This document shows positions 13,054 to 21,729 of a stretch of 24,103 nt of DNA, one piece after another. Under the pieces are notes generated by a model. That model did no database searches. It was not told where the DNA came from and was given only the letters and a program-made list of their open reading frames with translations. How positions within the stretch are numbered: the stretch's first letter is position 1; each line of letters begins with the position of its first letter. The stretch comes from Eggerthellaceae bacterium (lineage in GTDB: Bacteria > Actinomycetota > Coriobacteriia > Coriobacteriales > Eggerthellaceae). The translations under genes were made by a program, and so were the position numbers. Where the stretch lies: the NCBI GenBank assembly GCA_003452695.1, contig DMNP01000245.1, positions 1 through 24,103 on the forward strand, written 5' to 3'.

Positions 13054-13542
13054 ATGGATGACGAAGCGTACATGCGCATGGCGCTGGAAGAGGCGCGCAA
13101 GGCCGGCGCGATGGGCGAGGTGCCCATCGGCGCGGTAGTCGTGTTCGAACCCATCGACCCGGCAACGCGGCGTTCGACGGCCGAGCCGTGCGTTATCGCG
13201 CGGGCGGGCAACCGGCGTGAACGGGCGAAGGACCCTGCGGGCCATGCCGAATTCGTCGCCTTGCTCGAAGCGTCGCGCGCATTGGACGCTTGGCGGCTGA
13301 CAGATTGCACGGTGTATGTAACGCTGGAGCCGTGTATCATGTGCGCGGGCCTCATGCACCAAGCCCGCATCCGACGTTGCGTGTATGGCGCGCCCGACCA
13401 GAAGGCGGGGGCGCTGGGCACGTTGTATCGAATTCATGCCGACGACCGCCTGAACCATACGTTCGAGGCGACGCCCGGCGTCCTGCAAGACGAATGCGTG
13501 GAGCTGCTGCGCAGCTTCTTCGTGGCAAGAAGGAAGAAATGA
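13054..13542 (+). CDS. tadA: tRNA-specific adenosine-34 deaminase
   Basis: A 162-residue zinc deaminase that converts A34 to inosine in tRNA-Arg(ACG), allowing decoding of CGU/CGC/CGA. The zinc and catalytic motif HAE is at residues 64-66 and PCIMC at 93-97, both in the expected register. Between the first strands there is an insertion of about 15 residues (EPIDPATRRSTAEP) compared with the usual short turn. The frame is open to 12991, but that would run into the tRNA-Ser promoter region. ATG 13054 gives the usual N-terminus MDDEAYMRMALEEA and lies 6 bases after TATAAT. The stop overlaps the ispE start (ATGA), so the genes are coupled. Confidence 0.93.
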   Translation: MDDEAYMRMALEEARKAGAMGEVPIGAVVVFEPIDPATRRSTAEPCVIARAGNRRERAKDPAGHAEFVALLEASRALDAWRLTDCTVYVTLEPCIMCAGLMHQARIRRCVYGAPDQKAGALGTLYRIHADDRLNHTFEATPGVLQDECVELLRSFFVARRKK

Positions 13543-14525
13543 TAGGGAACGGCAACGATATCGCAACCGATATAACGGCCGATGCCCGTGCGCTCCAGGA
13601 ACGCGACGAATTCCGGGCGCAGGGCTGGCTGAAGATAATGGCTCCCGCCAAGGTGAACCTGCACCTTGCCATCGGCGCGCGCAGGCCCGATGGCTATCAT
13701 GAAGCGGCAACGGTCATGCAGGCCATGAACTTGCACGATGTCGTGTACATGCGCCGTGCGGTGCCGGGCGCGGAAAACGCGAGAAAGCCAGTTGTCCGCA
13801 TGGTGTCGTGCGGAGACGTCGTGGCGCCCGAATTGGATTCGCGCGACAACATTGCAGCCAAGGCCATCGAGGCCCTGGCGGACTGCGTTGGACGCGCGGA
13901 CAGGGGAGTCGAGGTCCGCATAGAAAAGAACATCCCCGCCGAAGGCGGTCTGGGCGGCGGATCGTCGGATGCGGCCGCGGCGCTGGTGGGCGCGGCTCGG
14001 CTCTGGGGCCTTGCGCCCGACGATGCCGCTATCGAACGGGCGGCGCGCGGCTTGGGCAGCGACGTGGCGTTCTTCCTGCATGGCGGCTGCTCGTATTACG
14101 AGGGCACGGGCGAAGTGTTCGTGCATGCGCTGCAGCCCTCGAAGCGTGCGGTTGCCCTGGTGAAGCCAGCAGGGGGCGTGTCGACTGGGCAAGCCTATCG
14201 CACGTTCGACGAGGCGCCCGCTGCGGTGCCCGCCGAGGCGGCGCAGCTGGCAGCATCGGCCGAGCGGGCAGACGACGTGGCCCTGTTCAACAACCTGGCA
14301 TCGGCATCCGAGGTGCTCAGGCCCGAATTGGGCGATATTCGTCGCTGGCTGGCGGGCCAGCCGGGCGTGCAGGGCGCGTTGCTCTGCGGCAGCGGCGCCA
14401 CCACATTCGCCGTGTGCGATGGCTTTGCCGCGGCAAGCGCCATCGTCGCCGAGGCGCGCAAGAAAGGATACTGGGCGCGCGCGACCTCCTTCGGGTCGGC
14501 ACGCGCTATGATAGTTGCGGAATAA
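13539..14525 (+). CDS. ispE: 4-diphosphocytidyl-2-C-methyl-D-erythritol kinase
   Basis: A 328-residue GHMP kinase of the MEP isoprenoid pathway that phosphorylates CDP-ME at the 2-hydroxyl using ATP. Visible motifs are PAKVNLHL (Lys38), the glycine-rich ATP loop PAEGGLGGGSSDAAA at 133-147, and catalytic Asp175 in LGSDVAFF. The first 33 residues extend beyond most family members, which begin close to the PAKVN segment; an internal ATG at 13638 would give the standard length but has no ribosome binding site. I chose 13539 because it overlaps the tadA stop and follows AGGAAG. It is the second gene of the tadA-ispE-membrane protein run. Confidence 0.93.
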   Translation: MIGNGNDIATDITADARALQERDEFRAQGWLKIMAPAKVNLHLAIGARRPDGYHEAATVMQAMNLHDVVYMRRAVPGAENARKPVVRMVSCGDVVAPELDSRDNIAAKAIEALADCVGRADRGVEVRIEKNIPAEGGLGGGSSDAAAALVGAARLWGLAPDDAAIERAARGLGSDVAFFLHGGCSYYEGTGEVFVHALQPSKRAVALVKPAGGVSTGQAYRTFDEAPAAVPAEAAQLAASAERADDVALFNNLASASEVLRPELGDIRRWLAGQPGVQGALLCGSGATTFAVCDGFAAASAIVAEARKKGYWARATSFGSARAMIVAE

Positions 14526-14563
14526 GGAAGAAGCCGCCCCGTGGCGGTGGAATGGAGCTGCGC

Positions 14564-14989
14564 ATGATTTGGCTATATCGCATCCTCCCGCTGCTGGTGT
14601 TGCTGGTGGTGGTGGCGGCCGTGGTCTACGTCATCATGTCGTTTCGCTATTCGTCCGAACGCGCCAAGGCCGTGCTTATCACCGTGTTCACCTGGCTTTT
14701 CTCCGCTCTGTCGGTGGTTTTCGCATTGAGCACCCTGTATGCTCTGTTCGAACACAACCAAGCGGTCATCGAGCTTGCGGGAAGCTGTCTGGCGGTCACG
14801 ATCATCGGGCTTGTCATCACGCGTATCTGCAATCGCGTGTTTCGCAAGAATCACCCGCACTATGGCGAGGACGTGGCGAAGGCGACCATCGTGAACGAAT
14901 CCATATCCAGCCGTTTCGCCGCGGCGTTTCGCCGGGCGTTCGGCGAGGCCATGCGCGATACCTTCGATCCGCGCCGCAATCGAAAATGA
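14564..14989 (+). CDS. Three-helix membrane protein of unknown function
   Basis: A 141-residue integral membrane protein. It has three hydrophobic segments (about residues 2-26, 38-62 and 69-93) and a basic cytosolic tail ending DPRRNRK. I recognise no family motif. ATG 14564 has GGAG 6 bases upstream; an in-frame ATG at 14552 would add four residues. It begins 38 bases after ispE on the same strand, and a long hairpin overlaps its stop, so it is probably the last gene of the tadA-ispE transcript. Confidence 0.75.
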   Translation: MIWLYRILPLLVLLVVVAAVVYVIMSFRYSSERAKAVLITVFTWLFSALSVVFALSTLYALFEHNQAVIELAGSCLAVTIIGLVITRICNRVFRKNHPHYGEDVAKATIVNESISSRFAAAFRRAFGEAMRDTFDPRRNRK

Positions 14990-15016
14990 TGCATTTCCTC
15001 CGAGGTAATGCATCAT
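14986..15016. terminator. 10-bp perfect hairpin overlapping the stop codon
   Basis: ATGATGCATT (14986-14995) pairs with AATGCATCAT (15007-15016). The interior CCTC/GAGG can extend the stem past a T-T mismatch. The stop TGA of the membrane protein gene lies in the left arm. There is no U-tract, but the position argues for a terminator or 3'-end stabiliser before the ligase gene. Confidence 0.6.
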
Positions 15017-15097
15017 TCGCGAAGCGGGAACGCGCTAGAATGGCCCGGCGGGAGAAATTCAATCGATAATGCGGCACGAAAGAGAAGAGGACGCGCC

Positions 15098-16336
15098 ATG
15101 CAGATGAGCCAGCAGCAATTCGAGATGATACGCAAGCAGTTTGCAACGCTGAAGGAACGCTCGCCGTTCTACGCCAAGAAGTTCGAAGGCATCGACCTGG
15201 GTGACATTCAGTCCCAAGCAGATTTCGAAAAGCTTCCCTTCACCGACAAGGGCAATTTGCGCGAGGCATACCCTTTGGGAATCGCCGCCGTGCCGCCCGA
15301 GAAGATCGTGCGCATCCATTCGTCGTCGGGCACGACGGGCACGCCGGTAATCATCCCCTACACCGCCAAGGACGTGGAGGATTGGGCCGTTCAGTTCGCG
15401 CGCTGCTACGAATACGCGGGCATCACGCCGGAAGACCGCATCCACATCACGCCCGGCTATGGCCTGTGGACGGCAGGCATCGGCTTCCAGCTGGGCGCCG
15501 AACGGCTGGGCGCCATGGCCATTCCCATGGGTCCCGGCAACACCGACAAACAGCTGCAGATGATGCAGGACCTGGAATCCACGGTGCTCTGCGCCACGTC
15601 GTCGTATGCGCTGCTGCTGGCCGAGGAAATTGCCAAACGCGGCATAAAGGACCGCATCAAGCTGCGCAAGGGCGTAATCGGTTCCGAGCGCTGGGGCGAG
15701 AAGATGCGTGCGCGCATTGCCGACGAGCTGGGCGTGGAACTGTACGACATCTATGGGCTGACCGAAATCTATGGGCCGGGCATCGGCATTAACTGCCAGG
15801 CCGACAGCGCCATGCACATCTGGTCGGACTACATCTACATCGAAATCGTCGATCCCGAAACAGGCGAGATCGTGCCCGATGGCGAAGAAGGCGAAATCGT
15901 GCTGACCACGTTGCAGAAGGAAGGTGCGCCGCTCATCCGTTTCCGCACGCACGACCTAAGCCGCTTCGTGCCAGGCTCGTGTGCGTGCGGCCACCACGAA
16001 CATCCGCGCATCGACATCATTACCGGGCGTACCGACGACATGGTGAAGGTGAAGGGCGTGAACATGTTCCCCGCGCAAATCGAGGAGATAATCGCGTTCA
16101 CCGATGGCGCCAGCAGCGAGTATCAGGTGATGATCGATCACATGAACGGGCGCGACATCATGACCGTGTTCTTCGAGACCGCTGCAACTGGCGAAGATAA
16201 GGAAGCGGTGGAACAGCAGATGCAAGCGCTGTTCAAGGCCAAGTTGAACATGACGCCGGTTGCCAAGGGCGTCGCGCTTGGCGAGCTTCCCCGCTCCGAG
16301 AAGAAGACGCGCCGCATTTTCGACAACCGCTATTAG
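15098..16336 (+). CDS. Phenylacetate-CoA ligase family adenylate-forming enzyme
   Basis: A 412-residue PaaK-type ligase that would activate phenylacetate or a related aryl acid to its CoA thioester via an acyl-adenylate. The P-loop-like motif SSSGTTGTP is at 75-83, the YDIYGLTE motif at 216-223, RFRTHDLSRF at 281-290 and the C-terminal hinge GRTDDMVKVKGVNMFP at 310-325. A CACGHH segment (295-300) resembles the Cys pair common in this family. The start follows AGAGG; the open frame upstream to 15008 lacks such a signal. No other phenylacetate-degradation gene is nearby, so the true substrate (phenylacetate, indoleacetate or another aryl acid) is not determined. Confidence 0.85.
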   Translation: MQMSQQQFEMIRKQFATLKERSPFYAKKFEGIDLGDIQSQADFEKLPFTDKGNLREAYPLGIAAVPPEKIVRIHSSSGTTGTPVIIPYTAKDVEDWAVQFARCYEYAGITPEDRIHITPGYGLWTAGIGFQLGAERLGAMAIPMGPGNTDKQLQMMQDLESTVLCATSSYALLLAEEIAKRGIKDRIKLRKGVIGSERWGEKMRARIADELGVELYDIYGLTEIYGPGIGINCQADSAMHIWSDYIYIEIVDPETGEIVPDGEEGEIVLTTLQKEGAPLIRFRTHDLSRFVPGSCACGHHEHPRIDIITGRTDDMVKVKGVNMFPAQIEEIIAFTDGASSEYQVMIDHMNGRDIMTVFFETAATGEDKEAVEQQMQALFKAKLNMTPVAKGVALGELPRSEKKTRRIFDNRY

Positions 16337-16345
16337 GCAAACCGC

Positions 16346-16376
16346 AGCGCGCCCGTCGTGCGGCGGCAGGCGCGCT
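16346..16376. terminator. Bidirectional hairpin between the ligase and LuxR-type genes
   Basis: AGCGCGCC (16346-16353) pairs perfectly with GGCGCGCT (16369-16376) around 15 bases. It fills the 40-base gap between two convergent stop codons. Confidence 0.65.
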
Positions 16377-17780
16377 TCATTGCTCGTCGTGCGCGCTAGC
16401 GGCGAAAGCGGCGCGAAGTTCCACGCGTGTCTTGCACCCGGTTTTCTTCAGCAGGTTGTGCACGTGGAACTTCGCGGTGCTCTCGGACACGAACAGCGTG
16501 GACGCTATTTCGGCGTTGCTGTGGCCGTCCAGCAGAAGCTCCAGCACCTCGATTTCGCGCGAGGACAGCTCGTGGCGCGCCGCGAATTCCTCGCGCAGCA
16601 TGCGCTCGCTCTTCTCGGGCGCGGGCGCGGGTTCGGGGCCGGGCACGAAGACGAGCTGTCCCAGGCGGTGCGTTACGAACACTGTGGCGGCGAACAACGC
16701 GATGGATGCGCCCAGCAAACCCACGACGTTGTTTCCCAGCGAAAGGTACACGGCGGTGCCCAGCGCATCGCCGATGCGTCCCATAAGCAGCCCGATGCAC
16801 GCCAGGTGCAAGCGCTGGCTGTCGGAGGCGATATCGGCGAACAGCACGACGCGAAACACCGAGAAGAACCCGGTGAACAGGTAGTGCATGCACCAGATAA
16901 TAGCCGTCGGAATGGGCTCGTTTGCAAGTACCATGAATGCGAACGGTATGATCAGGGCGACGATGCAACAGACGGCACCGTATTTGCGGCTGCGGTCGAT
17001 TATGATGCCGGCCGCCACCAGGCCGACTGCGTAGAACAGGCGCGAGAGTTCCAGGCTCATGCCCGTTGTGCCGCTTGCGGCGGGAAAGCCCCCGCCTAGG
17101 TTCTTCACCAGGCTCATAAGTAATACGGCCAGGCAGGCGAACAGGAAGACGGATCGCAATCCGGCATCCTCTGCTGCCGGGCCGCTCTGTGCGGCGGGCG
17201 CTGGCTCGTCTTCGGGTTCAGGGAAGGTTTGGAGGCCGTCTTCGCTGGAAGATGCGAACATGGCAGCTATCGCCAGGGCCGAAAACGCCAGGCTGGCAAT
17301 CAGGCCGATTGGGCTGACTGCATCCTGCATGCCCGGCACGAGCGAAAGCAGCCAGCTTGTCACCGTGGAGCATGCGTAGGCTGCGCCGAACACAAGGCCG
17401 CGGCGATGCGTTTCCACATCGCGCGCAAGCTGGCGCAGGTAGTGTGCGGCAATCGCGCCGCACAGGAAGTTCATCAAATAGCCCAGGGCCAGCACGCCGG
17501 CAAGGCTGGTTCCCATCATGGCGGGCACGGCGCAGAGGAAGTGCACGGCCACGATGCTCACAAACGGCACGCGCGCGAACGCCTCGGGGTGCCGGCTGCC
17601 GACTGCAGCCATGGTGCCCAAGCCCAAAGCCTGTAATCCATAGCCCCCGATAAGGGTGAGCGCGTCGATGGCGTCCGGTTCGACGAATCGTGCAAGGTGG
17701 TGCAACCACAGCAGGTATGTCGTGGACGTAAGGGTGAAGCCCGCGAAGACAAGCAGGAAGCACAGCACCAACGGACGCAT
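16377..17780 (-). CDS. LuxR-family regulator with N-terminal polytopic membrane domain
   Basis: A 467-residue fusion. Residues 1 to about 370 form roughly ten to twelve hydrophobic helices with an MFS-like look, interrupted by an acidic loop. The last 70 residues are a GerE/LuxR helix-turn-helix (LSSREIEVLELLLDGHSNAEIA, then STAKFHVHNLLKKTG). This architecture is expanded in Eggerthellaceae, where such genes often sit beside the genes they are thought to control. It presumably senses a ligand in or across the membrane and binds DNA at the inner face; both are inferred. ATG 17780 starts right before the first helix but has a poor ribosome binding site; a TTG at 17876 would add a polar 32-residue N-terminus. 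It is divergent from two BspA-like genes, its most likely targets. Confidence 0.85.
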   Translation of the reverse strand: MRPLVLCFLLVFAGFTLTSTTYLLWLHHLARFVEPDAIDALTLIGGYGLQALGLGTMAAVGSRHPEAFARVPFVSIVAVHFLCAVPAMMGTSLAGVLALGYLMNFLCGAIAAHYLRQLARDVETHRRGLVFGAAYACSTVTSWLLSLVPGMQDAVSPIGLIASLAFSALAIAAMFASSSEDGLQTFPEPEDEPAPAAQSGPAAEDAGLRSVFLFACLAVLLMSLVKNLGGGFPAASGTTGMSLELSRLFYAVGLVAAGIIIDRSRKYGAVCCIVALIIPFAFMVLANEPIPTAIIWCMHYLFTGFFSVFRVVLFADIASDSQRLHLACIGLLMGRIGDALGTAVYLSLGNNVVGLLGASIALFAATVFVTHRLGQLVFVPGPEPAPAPEKSERMLREEFAARHELSSREIEVLELLLDGHSNAEIASTLFVSESTAKFHVHNLLKKTGCKTRVELRAAFAASAHDEQ

Positions 17781-18125
17781 GCCATGGCGGCCGTCTGCGG
17801 CGAAGCGGGAATCTGTTGCCGTCGATGCCGTGGCGTCCTCCTCGTGTTCGCATGGTCTTCGGGGCGGAACTGGCAATCGCCAGGGTCCTGCTCGACTGTA
17901 GTGTAGCAGGCAGGGTTAGGTTCTGCTTTCGAAAGCGCGAAGAAGGACGGCAGATCGAGGTTTCGATAGCCCAATGACTAGGCACAATGAAAAACCTAAT
18001 CGAAAACTAATCCTGCAGGTCGAACCAACTTGCCTTGCTATCGCGTATGGTCTCAGGTATCACGCGCGCGAAGTTGGGACGTTTGCCCATGGTTGGGTAT
18101 CCCAGTCGGGAGAATGGGGGCGACA
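17781..18125. promoter_or_regulatory. Divergent control region between LuxR regulator and BspA-like genes
   Basis: It contains a perfect 12-bp palindrome GCTTTCGAAAGC (17925-17936), a smaller dyad ATCGA-GGTT-TCGAT (17954-17967), a near-direct repeat CCTAATCGAAAACTAATCC (about 17995-18013) and the dyad TGGGTATCCCA (18094-18104). The first 96 bases may instead code for an N-terminal extension of the regulator. Exact promoters cannot be assigned. Confidence 0.45.
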
Positions 18126-21100
18126 ATGAAGACGAGGCATTATCTTGATTGGGTCGTTGCAAGGGCAGCTTGCGCGGTTGCGGTCATGGCCGCTGCCCTT
18201 GTGGTTGGCGCGACGCCGGCTATGGCGTTTGCCGAAAACGGCGGTGTTCATGCGGGCGAGTCTTTACAGGCGGCCTTGCAGCTAGAGGCGCAAGATGGCG
18301 AAGCGAACGTTCTCGATTACGCCTACGACGACGAATCGGGCACGGCAACGGTTGTTGGCCTTGCTGCTGGCAGTGCCGCAAGCGGGGGCCTGACCGTCCC
18401 CGAAACGGTAACGCACGAAGGGCGCGATTACACCGTTACCGCCATTGCAGACAACGCCTTCAAGAACGAGACGGGCTTCTCGGGCGCCCTGGTTCTTCCT
18501 GCCACGGTACAGCGCATCGGCGCGAGCGCTTTCGAGGGATGCACGGGCTTTACTGGCGATCTCCCCCTGCCGGCCAGCCTGAAGACGGTCGGGGCCGCGG
18601 CGTTCAAGGGTTGCTCGAAATTCAACGGCACGTGGAGCATTCCAAGTGGCATAACGTCTTTGGGCGCGTACGCGTTTTCCGATTGTATAAAGATGTCCGG
18701 CACCGTTGTCGTTCCCGCTGGCGTTACGAGCATCCCCGACCACTGCTTCTTCATGGACGGCAATTCCCGCTACAGCAGCGACCATGGAGTTACGGGCGTT
18801 GAGTTTGCCGAAGACAGCCAGCTTACCAGCATCGGCGAATATGCGTTTGCGGGCAATTGGGAAGTCGTGGGCGGCATCGACATTCCCGCGGGAGTTACGA
18901 GCATCGGTCAGTATGCGTTCTACCGGACGCATTCGACGAGCAGCAGCACGTATCTGAAGGGCGCGCAGGGCAATCTTGCCTTGCCCGCGGGCCTCCAGTC
19001 CATCGGCGAAGGGGCGTTCTACCTGTGCGATTTTGCGGGCGATCTCGTCATTCCCGACACGGTGGCGATCGTCGGCGACAAGGCGTTCCAGCACGCGGGC
19101 TTCACCGGGGAGCTCACCCTGCCCGCGGGCATGACGACCATTTGCAATTGGTGCTTTGCCGAAGACGGTTTTACGGGCGCGCTCGCGTTGCCGGCTTCGC
19201 TTCAGACCATTGGTTACGACGCTTTCTGGCGTTGCCCCAACTTCGCCCCCAATCTGACCATTCCCGAAGGCGTTACGGAAATCGGATCGTCTGCCTTCTC
19301 GAAGTACGCCGACAACGCCAGCGGTTTTGGTGCGCTGTCGCTGCCCTCGACCCTGGCAAGCATCGGCGAATATGCGTTCTCGGACTGCATCAGCTTTAAC
19401 GGAGCGCTGGTTATTCCGAACAGTGTGACGACCATCGGGGCGAATGCGTTCAACGGGTGCCGATACTTCACGTCGCTGAAGCTTCCCGAAAACGAGAGCT
19501 TCACGACCATCGCTCGCGGCACGTTTGGCAGCACCTGGAATTACGAGATGGGTTTTGCCGGCACATTGCAGATTCCCGAAAGTGTTACCGTCATCGAGCA
19601 AGAGGCGTTCGAGCTCTGCGCCAAGTTCACAGGCGATCTCGTCTTGCCGAGCGGCCTTACGAGCATCGGCAACGAGGCGTTCCAGCAATGCAAGGGCTTT
19701 TCGGGCACTCTGGCCTTGCCGAGCAGCCTTGCGTCGGTGGGCGATAGCGCGTTCTACTTCTGCAACGGCTTCACCGGGCTTTCGATTTCCAACAGCGTGG
19801 AATCCATCGGCCAACGGGCCTTCTTCGGCTGCGAGGCCATGTGCGGCGACCTGGTCATTCCCGGCAATGTGAAGACCATCGGCCGCGAGGCGTTTGGCCA
19901 GTTCGGGTACAGGGCAACGGGCGAAAAGGGCACGCTTGTCATTCAGGAGGGCGTGCAGAGCATCGGCGACAACGCGTTCGTGCATTGCACGGGCTTTACG
20001 GGCACCATCGCGCTTCCCGCAAGTCTGGAGCCTGCCAACATGGGCCACGACGTGTTCAATTCGTGCACGGGATTCACCGATTTCCAATTGCCCAGCACAT
20101 GGTCGTCCATTCCCCAGGGCCTGTTCAATTGGTGCACGGGATTTACGGGTGCATTCACGGTGCCTGCGGGCATCCAGAGCATCGGCAGGGAGGCGTTCAA
20201 TGGATGCAGTGGCTTCACGGGCACGCTCGTCATTCCCGACACGGTAACGAGCCTTGGCTACCGAGCGTTCGGCAACTGCACGGGCTTCACATCCTATGAA
20301 ATTCCCTCTTCGTGGACCTCCATTCCCAGCGGCCTGCTGTACGGCTGCACGGGCATGACGGGCAGCCTGGCCATTCCGGCGACAATCACGACCATCGAGA
20401 CCGAAGCCTTCTACGGCTGCACGGGTTTTTCGGGCGCTTTGTCGCTCCCGGCTGGTCTGACCGCCATTGGCGATTCGGCATTCGGCGGATGCAGCGGGCT
20501 GTCCGGGACGCTGCAAATCCCCGAAAGCGTTACCACCATTGGCTCCTCCGCATTTGCTAGCTGCAAGGGCTTCAGCGGCGCCCTAGTCATACCTTCCAGC
20601 GTGACCAAGCTCGGTGCAGGCGCATTCGAGTTTTGCACGGGCTTCTCAGGCGACGTTGCCATCCCGTCGTCCATTACCTCGCTGGCGCGTTATCTGTTCT
20701 ATGGTTGCACGGGGCTTACCGGCACGCTGACCATTCCCGCTAGTGTTACGAGCGCCTACTTCGAAACACTCAGCCGAAGCGATTTTTCCACCATCGTGAA
20801 CAACAGCACGGTGCAGTTTGCCGTTTCTCCCATCGTGGACGGCACGGACGATTACTACATTGATGCCGCTGGAGCCAAGGCAACTGTTATCGAAGCCGGC
20901 ACGTACAGGCGCATGCGCGTTTCTGCTGCAGACATTTCGGACGCGACCGTATCGGTGCCCGCGCAAACCTTCACGGGCAAGGCGCTCGTGCCCGCGCCTA
21001 CGGTTACGCTTAACGGCACGACGCTCGTCAAGGACAAGCACTACACCGTGTCCTACAAGAACAACGTGAATGCCGGCACGGCGACCGTAACGGTTACGGG

Positions 21101-21665
21101 CATCGAATCGGCCGGGTACAAGGGCTTCGCTTCCGGCACGTTCGCTATCAGGCCCAAGGCCGTTGTGCCGACAATCGCGCTTGCCAAGACATCGCTTGTA
21201 TTCACCGGCAAAGCGCAAAAACCGGCGGTCACGGTGAAGGTGGACGGCGTTGCGGTAGCGGTAGCGGGCTATACCGTTTCGTACAGCGCCAACACGAACG
21301 TGGGCACTGCAACGGCCACGGTAACGCTGAAGGGCAACTATGCTGGCACCGGCACGACAAAATTCCAGATAGTGCCGAAGGGCACTGCGCTTGCCAAGGT
21401 AACGGCGGCGAAGAAAGGCTTCATCGCAAAGTGGAAGAAACAGGCCGCTCAGACCACGGGCTATCAGGTGCAATACAGCTTGAAATCCACCTTCAAGTCT
21501 GCCAAGACCGTTGCGGTAAAGGGCGCCAACAAGGTTTCGCTTAAGGTTGGCAAGCTAAAGGCCAAGAAGAAGTACTACGTGCGCGTGCGCACCTACAAGC
21601 AAGTTGGCAAGACGAAGTATTACAGCGCTTGGTCGAAAGCAAAAACCGTAACAACCAAGGCATGA
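18126..21665 (+). CDS. BspA-like LRR surface protein with Ig-like repeats and Fn3-like C-terminus
   Basis: A 1179-residue secreted protein. The signal peptide is cut near AFA-EN (residue 36). From about residue 60 to 880 it is a long run of 23-24-residue LRR_5 repeats of the pattern IPxSVTxIGxxAFxGCTGFSGxL. Two related Ig-like units follow (about 937-1010 and 1012-1085, each with FTGKA and YTVSY), then a Lys-rich fibronectin type III-like domain (about 1087-1179). No LPXTG motif or membrane anchor is visible, so it is either released or held by charge. Adhesin-like function is inferred. ATG 18126 is chosen because GGGGG precedes it and the signal peptide begins there; the open frame extends to 18030. 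Its paralogue follows after 64 bases. Confidence 0.88.
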   Translation: MKTRHYLDWVVARAACAVAVMAAALVVGATPAMAFAENGGVHAGESLQAALQLEAQDGEANVLDYAYDDESGTATVVGLAAGSAASGGLTVPETVTHEGRDYTVTAIADNAFKNETGFSGALVLPATVQRIGASAFEGCTGFTGDLPLPASLKTVGAAAFKGCSKFNGTWSIPSGITSLGAYAFSDCIKMSGTVVVPAGVTSIPDHCFFMDGNSRYSSDHGVTGVEFAEDSQLTSIGEYAFAGNWEVVGGIDIPAGVTSIGQYAFYRTHSTSSSTYLKGAQGNLALPAGLQSIGEGAFYLCDFAGDLVIPDTVAIVGDKAFQHAGFTGELTLPAGMTTICNWCFAEDGFTGALALPASLQTIGYDAFWRCPNFAPNLTIPEGVTEIGSSAFSKYADNASGFGALSLPSTLASIGEYAFSDCISFNGALVIPNSVTTIGANAFNGCRYFTSLKLPENESFTTIARGTFGSTWNYEMGFAGTLQIPESVTVIEQEAFELCAKFTGDLVLPSGLTSIGNEAFQQCKGFSGTLALPSSLASVGDSAFYFCNGFTGLSISNSVESIGQRAFFGCEAMCGDLVIPGNVKTIGREAFGQFGYRATGEKGTLVIQEGVQSIGDNAFVHCTGFTGTIALPASLEPANMGHDVFNSCTGFTDFQLPSTWSSIPQGLFNWCTGFTGAFTVPAGIQSIGREAFNGCSGFTGTLVIPDTVTSLGYRAFGNCTGFTSYEIPSSWTSIPSGLLYGCTGMTGSLAIPATITTIETEAFYGCTGFSGALSLPAGLTAIGDSAFGGCSGLSGTLQIPESVTTIGSSAFASCKGFSGALVIPSSVTKLGAGAFEFCTGFSGDVAIPSSITSLARYLFYGCTGLTGTLTIPASVTSAYFETLSRSDFSTIVNNSTVQFAVSPIVDGTDDYYIDAAGAKATVIEAGTYRRMRVSAADISDATVSVPAQTFTGKALVPAPTVTLNGTTLVKDKHYTVSYKNNVNAGTATVTVTGIESAGYKGFASGTFAIRPKAVVPTIALAKTSLVFTGKAQKPAVTVKVDGVAVAVAGYTVSYSANTNVGTATATVTLKGNYAGTGTTKFQIVPKGTALAKVTAAKKGFIAKWKKQAAQTTGYQVQYSLKSTFKSAKTVAVKGANKVSLKVGKLKAKKKYYVRVRTYKQVGKTKYYSAWSKAKTVTTKA
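18731..18762 (+). repeat. 32-bp segment identical between the two tandem BspA-like genes, copy 1
   Basis: Identical to 22311-22342. It encodes the shared IPDHCFFMDG segment. The genes around it are far more diverged. Confidence 0.7.
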
Positions 21666-21684
21666 ACGGGGCATTAACCCTGGG

Positions 21685-21695
21685 TGGGTGTCCCA
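21685..21695. promoter_or_regulatory. TGGGTGTCCCA dyad upstream of the second tandem BspA-like gene
   Basis: This matches TGGGTATCCCA (18094-18104) upstream of the first tandem gene with one central difference. The distances to the start codons are 34 and 21 bases. It is a candidate shared operator or leader element. Confidence 0.35.
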
Positions 21696-21729
21696 ACCTG
21701 TCCGGCTGTCCGCAGAAAAGGGGGCCATC

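Noticed and set aside
18282..20516. Antisense open frame of about 740 codons opposite the first tandem BspA-like gene
   Set aside because: Same shadow effect; there is no recognisable domain and the sense strand is clearly coding. The 575-codon antisense frame at 21541-23268 is rejected for the same reason.
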